DNA from: a virus
Reading direction: 5' to 3' (one strand)
Virus record (IMG/VR): IMGVR_UViG_3300005529_000780
Span: 1 to 28,213 of that record
Length of the DNA stretch: 28,213 nt
Every line of letters begins with the position of its first letter. Position 1 is the first letter of the stretch. Of the stretch, positions 22,421 to 28,213 are shown piece by piece. Under the pieces are notes generated by a model, which saw only the letters and a program-made list of their open reading frames with translations, made no database searches and was not told the origin of the DNA. Position numbers and translations under genes: made by a program.

Positions 22421-24120
22421 GCCTCACCAACCAGAGTGCCTGGCAGCGCGCCCGCGCGATCAAGCTGCACGAGCATTTCAAGGCGATTGCAGTGCGGCTG
22501 CAGGGGCGAGGGGTGAAGATCGGCGAGGAACTGAAGCGCACCGCGCATTTGCTCGACGGGCGCACGCTCCATTTCCACGGCGGCAGCCACGTGCTGCGCG
22601 CCTCGCCGCAGACGCTGCGGCGCGAGTGGGACCGCTGGAACGCCGCCGGCCCACAGCGTCGCACGGCCAATGCGCTGCTGCTGCAATACCGCGCCGGCTG
22701 CGGCGGTCGCCGCGCCGTGCCGGCCAAGCTGGTGGCGGAGATTCATCGCCGCGCCACCATGCCCACCGGCGGGCGCGACAAGCATCGGCGCGCGCCGATG
22801 AGCCAGGTTTACAAAAGCCTGTGCGACGATTTTCTCGCGCGCCGTCCGCTGCCGGGGATCGATTATGCCGACTGGCCGGAGGGGGCGGAGTTCCCGTGGT
22901 CGCAGGCGACGATCCTGCGCAAGAAACCGGCACGCGCCCTGCGCCTCGGCGGCAACCTCGGGTTTGCGGCGCAAAAAGGGGCGAGCGCCTACGTGCTCAT
23001 GGATTACTCGGCCCTGCGCAAGTGCGAGCTTTACACGCTGGACGACGTCCGGCTCGACATCCTCTGCATCGACCCGCGCACGGGGCAGGCGGTGCAGGTG
23101 GTCTGCTACGTGATGATGGAGGTCGCGAGCCGGTTCATCGTCGCCTACCTGCTGATGCCGCGGCATGCGATCAACGCGATGGTCGTCTCCGAGCTGCTCG
23201 TGCACGGCCTGCAAACGCCCGGCTTCGGCATCGGCGTCGGGTATAAAACGCACATCCTTTTCGAGCGCGGTGCGACCGCGTGCAGCGAGGCGGAGCAAAA
23301 GGTGCTCGAAACCCTCACGGCGACCCTGGAGGGCGTGACCGAGGAACCGCAAAGCGGGATCAAGGTTCACCGCACCTCGATGAACGGCGGGGTCCGCTGG
23401 GTGGGCGCGCCGCGCGACAAGGCGAGCGGCAACGCCGCCGGAAAAGGCGTCATTGAAAGTTTCAACCGCCGGCTCCATTACGCGTTGCTGCATCTCCCCG
23501 GCCAGCGCGGCAACCACTGGGCCAACACGCCCGAAAACCTCGGCTTGAAAAAACTGGGCGAACGCGCCGCGCCCGGCAGCCTGGTCGCCGAGGCGGAAAA
23601 GCTGGCGCGTTTCAATGCCGAGCACGGGAACCGCCTCGCACTCAAATTGCCGCTGCTCACCGTGCCGCAGCTCCACGCGGCGGTGAAGGATGCCATCGCG
23701 CGGCACAATCACGAGCCGGGACACGCCTACACCGACCACGGCAAATTTACCGAGGCCGAAGTCTCGCCCGGTGTCTGGCGTCCGCTGCCGGATGATGCGA
23801 CCGAAGTAGCCGAGGCACTCCAGGCGGCGACGCCGGATGACACGGCGGTTTTCGATGTGCCGCCGGCTCCCGCGGAAAGCGGCGCGAAAACCTACACGCT
23901 CAAGGCGCCGGCACGTCCCGCCGGCCAGGCGATCTCGCGCGGACAGCGCTTCGCCATTTTCAACCGGCTCTGGCCGCAGGCGGAAGCCGCGCAGCCGCAG
24001 CTCAACCGCTTCGCGCTCATGCAGCGCGTCACCGGTTGCAACAATCTCGCCAAAATGGACGACGCGCAGTTTGCGCAGTTCATCGAGGTGGTCAGCAAAA
24101 TCGCAGCGAAAAAATCATGA
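22417..24120 (+). CDS. Transposase, MuA-like catalytic subunit (rve/DDE)
   Basis: This 567-residue protein has an N-terminal DNA-binding helix-turn-helix region (about 1-80, VLRASPQTLRREWDRW), then an RNase H-fold core. Alignment by eye to MuA places D1 in LYTLDDVRLDILCID (209/210), the second acidic residue in ILFERGATA (Glu283, where MuA has Asp336) and the last in GKGVIESFNRRLHY (Glu347). The E-x63-E spacing is near MuA's D-x55-E. There is no beta-barrel after the core; instead the C-terminal 60 residues include FALMQRVTGCNNLAKMDDAQ, which is GemA/DUF1018-like. The missing barrel is in the next frame. It joins phage ends to target DNA. Confidence 0.8.
   Translation: MSLTNQSAWQRARAIKLHEHFKAIAVRLQGRGVKIGEELKRTAHLLDGRTLHFHGGSHVLRASPQTLRREWDRWNAAGPQRRTANALLLQYRAGCGGRRAVPAKLVAEIHRRATMPTGGRDKHRRAPMSQVYKSLCDDFLARRPLPGIDYADWPEGAEFPWSQATILRKKPARALRLGGNLGFAAQKGASAYVLMDYSALRKCELYTLDDVRLDILCIDPRTGQAVQVVCYVMMEVASRFIVAYLLMPRHAINAMVVSELLVHGLQTPGFGIGVGYKTHILFERGATACSEAEQKVLETLTATLEGVTEEPQSGIKVHRTSMNGGVRWVGAPRDKASGNAAGKGVIESFNRRLHYALLHLPGQRGNHWANTPENLGLKKLGERAAPGSLVAEAEKLARFNAEHGNRLALKLPLLTVPQLHAAVKDAIARHNHEPGHAYTDHGKFTEAEVSPGVWRPLPDDATEVAEALQAATPDDTAVFDVPPAPAESGAKTYTLKAPARPAGQAISRGQRFAIFNRLWPQAEAAQPQLNRFALMQRVTGCNNLAKMDDAQFAQFIEVVSKIAAKKS
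24109..24120 (+). promoter_or_regulatory. Possible frameshift site: A6 run before ATGA overlap
   Basis: Six A residues at 24109-24114 precede TCATGA, where the catalytic transposase frame stops (24118-24120) and the barrel frame begins with ATG (24117). A -1 slip on the run would read AAA ATC ATG ATC and fuse the two frames without meeting a stop. Re-initiation at the ATGA is the simpler alternative. Confidence 0.45.
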
Positions 24121-25058
24121 TCTACCGCAACGCTCATCTCCCGACCCTCCCGCCCGCGCCGGTGGCGCCGCAGCAGGCCACACGCCTGCGCGAACGCACG
24201 AACGATCCCGCCCGCGAATACGCGCGCCGCCCCGGCACCGTGCAGCCGTTGCCCGATTGCGTGGCGGCGGTGATCCTCTGCAAGACCGGTTTTGCGGAGG
24301 TGGACCGGCACCAGATCACGATCACGCTCGAAGGCGAGCGGCTTTACTTTTCCAGCAGCGACTCGGTGACGATCGCGACCAAGAACGGCACCGGGCAAAA
24401 GGTGCTCTGGGCGATCAACCGGCGCGCGCCGGATGTGCTGCATATTCTGGACGAAAGCGGCGCTTACGTGGAGTCGATCCCGCTCAAGGACCGCGCCAAA
24501 TGGTTCGACGAAAGCGAGGCCAGCCGCGAGGCGCTGGCGGAAGCCCGCCGGCACATCGGGCGCGACATGGCCCGGCTCGCGGAGCTGCACCAGCCCGAGA
24601 CCCGCGAGGCGGTCGAGCGCGAGCAGCACAACGCCCGCGAGGTGCAGCAATATCTCGTCAACACTTTCCCGGCGGCAGGCAGCGACCGCGCTCACGCATC
24701 GGATAAACAAGAACAAGATAAGATCATCGCGCCGCGCCGGGAATCTCTTTTAACCGCATTCGCAGGTCGAACGCAGACGAAAGGCGCGACAGCCGACCCG
24801 GAGCGAGACGAATGCCCTGCTGCGCTCGTTTTGCAAGACGCGCGCAGCAGTAATTTTTCCCGCGCGCAAGGCGTCGCGGCAGCCATCGAGAACGTCGAGC
24901 ACCAGCGCGAACGCCACGCGGGCAAACAACGCTCGCTCGCCCGCCGCGTTGCTGCCGTGACCGACGACGACATCGACGCGCTCACCAGCGCCCCGCGCGT
25001 GCGCAACCCCGCGCCCGCCACCGCTGCCCCGGCGGAAGACATCGACTCAATCCTTTAA
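24117..25058 (+). CDS. Transposase C-terminal subunit: Mu-type beta-barrel plus helical tail
   Basis: This 313-residue protein has a linker at residues 1-60. The segment 64-120 (HQITITLEGERLYFSSSD to HILDESGAYVESIPLKD) aligns by eye with the MuA beta-barrel (domain II-beta) in strand order and ending. A basic/acidic helix follows (REALAEARRHIGRDMARLAE), like MuA domain III, the part that contacts MuB. Residues about 195-313 look disordered and are drawn from a different base composition. It overlaps the catalytic gene by ATGA and lies 48 nt upstream of the MuB-like ATPase. It probably completes the transposase in trans or by frameshift. Confidence 0.6.
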   Translation: MIYRNAHLPTLPPAPVAPQQATRLRERTNDPAREYARRPGTVQPLPDCVAAVILCKTGFAEVDRHQITITLEGERLYFSSSDSVTIATKNGTGQKVLWAINRRAPDVLHILDESGAYVESIPLKDRAKWFDESEASREALAEARRHIGRDMARLAELHQPETREAVEREQHNAREVQQYLVNTFPAAGSDRAHASDKQEQDKIIAPRRESLLTAFAGRTQTKGATADPERDECPAALVLQDARSSNFSRAQGVAAAIENVEHQRERHAGKQRSLARRVAAVTDDDIDALTSAPRVRNPAPATAAPAEDIDSIL

Positions 25059-25106
25059 CCCAAACCCAAACCCACAAAAAACCCGCAAATAATAAGGAGT
25101 AAAACA
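25057..25106 (+). promoter_or_regulatory. C/A-rich leader and strong RBS of the ATPase gene
   Basis: A 19-bp stretch AACCCAAACCCAAACCCAC at 25057-25075 is repeated exactly at 26820-26838, just before the Gam-like gene. It is followed by AAGGAG 7 nt before the ATPase ATG. This is the only non-coding gap in the early operon and may set high, independent translation of the ATPase. Confidence 0.6.
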
Positions 25107-26228
25107 ATGGTAACAATAGCCACAGCAGAAAACACAATCGCCGCCGAGGAACCGCCAGAAACCGCGCCGCCCACGGACGCGCAGATGGTCCAGCGCAATC
25201 AGAAATACCGGTTGCCCGGCGACCAGGTCTACAAGGCCACCCAGCACATGCCGGATGCGCAGCGCAGCGCGATTCGCTGGCTGCATCACCACGGCGTCGA
25301 TAACAACCTCGACCTCGAGGAGCTGGGCGCGATGATCAAGCAGCCCGGCGGCAAACCCTACAGCCGCGACTCCGTTTACCAGCTCCTCACCGGGCGTCGC
25401 GAAGCCGGCATCGAGAAGATGGTGCAAGCGATCGAGCGGCTGAAAAAGCTGATCGAGTCGCGGCGCGTGGTCAACAAGCTCGGCTTCATCGAGACATCGC
25501 TCACGCGGAAAATTTTCAGCGTGTGCGAAGCGGCGTTGACCTATCAAAAAATCGTCCAGATTTTTGGCGATTCGCAGATTGGAAAAACCGAGGCGCTGGA
25601 GGAATACGCGCGGCAAAACAACCACGGCCAGACCATCTACGTGCGCGTGCCGGAGGGCGGAGGGCTCAACTACTTCATGGCCTCGCTCGCAGACCGGCTC
25701 GGCTTTTCCAGCCAGCAGAAAATCCCCGAGCTGCGCGCCCGCGCCATCGCGTCCTTCGACAGCCGGATGCTGCTGATCGTCGATGAAATCCACAACATTT
25801 TCTCGACCGGCACCAACCTCACGCACTTCCGCGTGCCGGAGTTCATCCGCGAGATTTACGACCGCACGAAATGCGGCGTCGTCATCTCCGGCACGAACGT
25901 GTTTGAGGCCAAGCTCGCGAAGGCCGCGGGCAAAAAATTGTTCGACCAATTCCAGCGCCGCAGCCTCTGCAAGCTCCAGCTCCCGAACATCCCGACCGAC
26001 GACGATCTCGACACCTTTGCCGCCGCGCACGGGCTCCCGCCCGCCACCGGCGAGGCGTTCGAGGCGCAGACCACGATCATCACGCACGACGGCCTCGGCG
26101 TCTGGCTCACCTACCTGCGCGCCGGCAGCCACATGGCCACGAAAAAGAACAATAAGTTTACGTGGGAATGGGTGCTCAAGGCCCGCGACACGATTCTGGC
26201 GCTCGGGGAAATGAAGGGGGCGAAATGA
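25107..26228 (+). CDS. MuB-like AAA+ ATPase (target DNA activator)
   Basis: This 373-residue protein has an N-terminal helix-turn-helix-like region (about 52-100, LEELGAMIKQPGG, YSRDSVYQLLTGRRE), as in MuB. Walker A follows at 154-161 (GDSQIGKT) and Walker B at 222-227 (LLIVDE, then IHNIF). A sensor-1-like segment CGVVISGTN and a C-terminal helical domain complete it. MuB polymerises on DNA with ATP, captures targets and stimulates MuA. It directly follows the transposase subunits. The length is slightly above MuB's 312 residues because of the N-terminal extension. Confidence 0.85.
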   Translation: MVTIATAENTIAAEEPPETAPPTDAQMVQRNQKYRLPGDQVYKATQHMPDAQRSAIRWLHHHGVDNNLDLEELGAMIKQPGGKPYSRDSVYQLLTGRREAGIEKMVQAIERLKKLIESRRVVNKLGFIETSLTRKIFSVCEAALTYQKIVQIFGDSQIGKTEALEEYARQNNHGQTIYVRVPEGGGLNYFMASLADRLGFSSQQKIPELRARAIASFDSRMLLIVDEIHNIFSTGTNLTHFRVPEFIREIYDRTKCGVVISGTNVFEAKLAKAAGKKLFDQFQRRSLCKLQLPNIPTDDDLDTFAAAHGLPPATGEAFEAQTTIITHDGLGVWLTYLRAGSHMATKKNNKFTWEWVLKARDTILALGEMKGAK

Positions 26229-26530
26229 TCAAGTGGAACTGCACCAAAACTGATAGAGCGCTCATCAAGCAAATCGTGACGCGAGCGGCCAAAGACGCAC
26301 AGGAATTGGAAATCGATTACCCCACGCGCGACATCGAGATGGATGTCACCGCCGCGCATTGCAACGGCTGCCCGCTCGACTTGGAAAAATTGCTCCACGC
26401 CAGCGACGCCGATTTCGGCCACGACATCTTCGGCATCCGTCGCTTCATCGACCGCACCACCGGCAGGATCGACAGCGGGAAATTCCATCCGCGCTGCTCG
26501 CTCCCAGCCATCCTGGAGGCGGCGAAATGA
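26225..26530 (+). CDS. Small early phage protein (DUF6874-like)
   Basis: This 101-residue protein begins MIKWNCTKTDRALIKQIVTR and contains DIEMDVTAAHCNGCPLDLEK, HDIFGIRRFIDRTTGRI and FHPRCSL. This set of motifs (NGxPL, HDIFGI, DRxTG, FxPR) is the pattern I associate with DUF6874-type proteins of Mu-like phages, which are of unknown function. It overlaps both neighbours by 4 nt. It has three Cys and several His residues that may bind metal, but no complete finger is seen. Confidence 0.6.
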   Translation: MIKWNCTKTDRALIKQIVTRAAKDAQELEIDYPTRDIEMDVTAAHCNGCPLDLEKLLHASDADFGHDIFGIRRFIDRTTGRIDSGKFHPRCSLPAILEAAK

Positions 26531-26850
26531 GCGCGACACTTCAAAGTGCGGGACACGTCACCAGGCACCAGGCTTACCGCGATCTCGCGGGGAGCGTCTG
26601 CCCGTGTGGGGGCGTCAAGCTGCGCAACGTGCCGTTCTGCGGCCCGTGCCATTTCAAGCTGCCGAAACCGTTGCAGGCCGATCTCTTCGACCCGCGCGCG
26701 GATTACGTGACCGCCTACGAGCGCGCGCTCGAGCAGCTCCACCTGGAAAGCCCCGCCGCGCGCGAGGACATCCAAGGCAAAACCGCGATCCAGCACGGCG
26801 TGCAAGCCGTGATTCGCGAAACCCAAACCCAAACCCACCAAACCAAATGA
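26527..26850 (+). CDS. Small zinc-finger-like early protein
   Basis: This 107-residue protein has CPCGGVKLRNVPFCGPCH at about residues 25-42, a plausible four-Cys zinc site. An acidic region (LFDPRADYVTAYERALEQLH) follows, and then a Gln/Thr/His-rich C-terminus encoded by a CCCAAA repeat (26820-26838). The frame overlaps both neighbours by 4 nt. The repeat may function more as a leader for the Gam-like gene than as peptide. No family is assigned. Confidence 0.55.
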   Translation: MSATLQSAGHVTRHQAYRDLAGSVCPCGGVKLRNVPFCGPCHFKLPKPLQADLFDPRADYVTAYERALEQLHLESPAAREDIQGKTAIQHGVQAVIRETQTQTHQTK

Positions 26851-27371
26851 ACACACTCGCAGAAATCGAGATCGCCACGCGTGAGTTTTCCGACGCGCAT
26901 GAGGACCTCTCCTCAATCGTCTCCGGCCTCAACGAGGACATCGAGCGGCTCAAGCGCTCGCGCATTGCCGTCATCAAACGCCACGTCGCGCGGGCGACCG
27001 AAAAACATGCCGCGCTCGCGGCCATGATCGAGGGCAATAAAGCGTTGTTTGACAAACCGCGCACCATCGTCGTGCACGGCATCAAGATCGGGCTGCGCAA
27101 AGGCACCGGCGGCATCGATTGGGACGATGACGAGAAAGTCGCGTCGCTGATCAAAAAGCATCTGCCGGAGCAATACGAGGTGCTCGTGAAGACCACGCAC
27201 AAGCCGCAGGCGAAGGCGATGAAGCAACTCGAAGTCGGCGAGCTGAAAAAGATCGGCTGCCGCGTGGAGGAAACCGGCGACGTCGTCGTGATCAAGCCGG
27301 CTGACAGCGAAGTCGAGAAGATCGTCGCCGCGCTGCTGAAGAACGCGACGGAAAGCGAGGAGGTCGCATGA
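26847..27371 (+). CDS. Gam-like host nuclease inhibitor
   Basis: This 174-residue protein, the same length as Mu Gam, starts with an N-terminal coiled coil (EIATREFSDAHEDLSSIVSG, IERLKRSRIAVIKRHVARA). The domain IVVHGIKIGLRKGTGGIDW follows, then a helix VASLIKKHLPEQYEVLVKTT and ALKQLE/LKKIGCRVEETGD. The order fits Gam, a Ku-like DNA-end binder that protects linear phage DNA from exonucleases. It lies after the ATPase in the early operon, like Mu gam in the semi-essential early region. The assignment rests on pattern and length. Confidence 0.65.
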   Translation: MNTLAEIEIATREFSDAHEDLSSIVSGLNEDIERLKRSRIAVIKRHVARATEKHAALAAMIEGNKALFDKPRTIVVHGIKIGLRKGTGGIDWDDDEKVASLIKKHLPEQYEVLVKTTHKPQAKAMKQLEVGELKKIGCRVEETGDVVVIKPADSEVEKIVAALLKNATESEEVA

Positions 27372-27553
27372 GCATTTACCCGCCATCGAGCTCGCGCGAA
27401 ACGCCGGTCAGCCAGGAGCAGGCGCGGAGGCGCACTCAATCAAACTGGGTCTTTTTCGAGATTCAAGAGGTCGAACGGCAGATGTTTTTTCGCCTTTTCG
27501 CCATCCTGTTGCTCCTCCTTGCCATCGCGGTGCTGCTCTATTTCCACCCATGA
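27368..27553 (+). CDS. Small tail-anchored membrane protein
   Basis: This 61-residue protein has a polar N-terminal half (MSIYPPSSSRETPVSQEQAR), a central helix FFEIQEVERQ and a C-terminal membrane segment FRLFAILLLLLAIAVLLYF that ends in HP. C-terminal anchoring with a cytoplasmic N-terminus is implied. Both ends overlap neighbours by 4 nt. It could modify the host envelope or exclude superinfection; that is speculation. No family is recognised. Confidence 0.5.
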   Translation: MSIYPPSSSRETPVSQEQARRRTQSNWVFFEIQEVERQMFFRLFAILLLLLAIAVLLYFHP

Positions 27554-27816
27554 AAACCGCTTCTCCGCAATTGGCAATCGGCAATCAGCAATTAGCAATG
27601 CCCCGCTGGATTCACCGGTTCCGCATCGTCAGGCGGGTGGTCACCAGCAAACCGCCGGTGGCGGTCACCCGCTTTTTCCTCACCCGCAGCGGCTGCGCGT
27701 GGGTGGAGGATGCCCGGCACGCCGGCATCTTCACCAGCACCCGCAAAGGCGCCTCCGCCATCGCCGCCACTCACGGCGCGCAGGCCGAGGATGCGGAGGG
27801 GCTATTTGTGCTATGA
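27550..27816 (+). CDS. Small early protein whose start region contains a heptad repeat
   Basis: This 88-residue protein starts at the ATG at 27550 (ATGA overlap). An alternative ATG at 27598 (MPRWIHRFRIV) is supplied by the repeat. Residues 7-17 (QLAIGNQQLAM) are encoded by the heptads at 27568-27600. The rest is basic and beta/helix mixed (RRVVTSKPPVAVTRFFLTRS) with no membrane segment. The repeat probably inserted into an existing gene start. Function is not recognised. Confidence 0.5.
   Translation: MKTASPQLAIGNQQLAMPRWIHRFRIVRRVVTSKPPVAVTRFFLTRSGCAWVEDARHAGIFTSTRKGASAIAATHGAQAEDAEGLFVL
27568..27600 (+). repeat. Heptad half-element 3, inside a coding region
   Basis: Four heptads, CAATTGG, CAATCGG, CAATCAG and CAATTAG, are followed by CAATG. 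They match one arm of elements 1 and 2, but the core and the second arm are absent. It lies on the plus strand, ends at an in-frame ATG and keeps the surrounding frame open. Confidence 0.7.
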
Positions 27817-28049
27817 GCACCGCACAATCAAACTCGTTGCCAGAATGCCTGCGACGCGAACGCGAAGTGTTCGCTAAAGTGACCGGTTCTGCGGCCATCG
27901 TGGCATTATGTGGCGCGCGGACTAACGATAAGAGGACCGGACCTTGTGAGCGCGTCGCAGGGCATACCGGATGGCACGTCTCGGGACTAATGTCATGGAG
28001 CGATTTCAACCCGCGAGCGTTATTAAACGAAAGGCCGGAAAGCCGATGA
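27813..28049 (+). CDS. Small Cys/His-containing early protein
   Basis: This 78-residue protein begins MSTAQSNSLPECLRREREVF. It contains ALCGARTNDKRTGPCERVAG and HTGWHVSGLM, giving Cys, Cys and two His residues in a short span that could form a metal site. It ends LLNERPESR. The ATG overlaps the previous stop, and its own stop overlaps the next gene. No family is recognised. Base composition here is less GC-rich than in the transposase genes. Confidence 0.5.
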   Translation: MSTAQSNSLPECLRREREVFAKVTGSAAIVALCGARTNDKRTGPCERVAGHTGWHVSGLMSWSDFNPRALLNERPESR

Positions 28050-28213
28050 GCACGCAAACGAAAATCGAATGGTGCGACCACACGTTTAACCCGTGGATCG
28101 GCTGCACGAAGGTGGATGAGCTGTGCACGAATTGCTACGCGGAAACACAGGACAAATTCCGCGCCTGGACGCCGAAAGGATGGGGCAAAGGCAAGCCGCG
28201 CCAGCGCACGAGC
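28046..28213 (+). CDS. Phage Gp37/Gp68 family protein (DUF5131), truncated at right edge
   Basis: Only 56 residues are present before the window ends. The start MSTQTKIEWCDHTFNPWIGC followed by TKVDELCTNCYAETQDKF is the strong N-terminal signature of the DUF5131 (Gp37/Gp68) family: W-x-G-C-x-K-V then C-x-x-C-Y-A-E, a Cys cluster resembling radical-SAM-type cluster ligands. The biochemical function is not established. The ATG overlaps the previous stop (ATGA), so it belongs to the same early operon, which continues beyond the window. Confidence 0.8.
   Translation, partial: MSTQTKIEWCDHTFNPWIGCTKVDELCTNCYAETQDKFRAWTPKGWGKGKPRQRTS

Noticed and set aside
22114-23739. 541-residue minus-strand open frame opposite the transposase
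   Set aside because: It is an antisense shadow of a GC-rich gene, with no start signal and a composition rich in Arg/Ala/His and low-complexity stretches; the plus strand has a clear family match.
1-28213. tRNA or rRNA genes
   Set aside because: No cloverleaf with a CCA-type acceptor or conserved TTCRA arm, and no rRNA-like stretch, was recognised by eye.
1-28213. Prophage ends (TGT...ACA-type) or target-site duplications
   Set aside because: Both edges of the window are inside genes, so the ends are not present.

Overview
The window is GC-rich, very densely coded bacterial DNA and reads as a Mu-like transposable prophage, cut at both ends. The evidence is the gene set: a MuA-type transposase, a MuB-type ATPase, a Gam-like protein, a Ner-like regulator next to a LexA/CI-type repressor, and a Mu-type head and packaging module (DUF3486-type small terminase, large terminase, DUF935 portal, protease/scaffold, gpF-like and gpG-like proteins, DUF1320 protein). 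The host cannot be fixed from sequence alone. Putative-Ig structural proteins, genes with few Shine-Dalgarno sites and dispersed heptad repeats suggest a Verrucomicrobiota/PVC-type host, but this is a weak inference.

Layout: a divergent switch at about 20.38-20.45 kb splits the window. Leftward on the minus strand come the repressor (19533-20384), then a lysis-like cassette (about 16.7-19.5 kb: spanin-like protein, holin-like proteins, lipoprotein, CHAP-like endolysin), a membrane/coiled-coil protein and a winged-helix protein. Packaging and head genes follow (about 15.8-6.2 kb), then putative-Ig proteins and a large fibre with a glycosidase-like propeller (6.2-1.0 kb). A second, diverged copy of the pre-terminase/holin cassette (1.04 kb to the left edge) ends this arm. 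No tape-measure, sheath or tube gene is visible. Rightward on the plus strand are the Ner-like gene, five small or unknown early genes, the transposase (in two overlapping reading frames), the MuB-like ATPase, small zinc-binding-like and membrane proteins, Gam and a truncated Gp37/Gp68 (DUF5131) gene.

Almost every gene junction is a 4-nt ATGA/GTGA/TTGA overlap, which implies translationally coupled polycistrons in both directions. The points most worth attention are: (1) a transposase whose catalytic core and C-terminal beta-barrel are separate ORFs joined at an A6 run plus ATGA overlap; (2) Glu in place of the second catalytic Asp of its DDE triad; (3) a late module transcribed away from the early module and directly downstream of the repressor, unlike Mu; (4) a 20-bp perfect palindrome inside an early gene; (5) heptad inverted-repeat elements that fill the only two sizeable gaps in the late operon; (6) two copies of a holin/coiled-coil/winged-helix cassette; (7) virion genes that begin with signal-peptide-like leaders; and (8) two tiny coupled ORFs between the terminase and portal genes.
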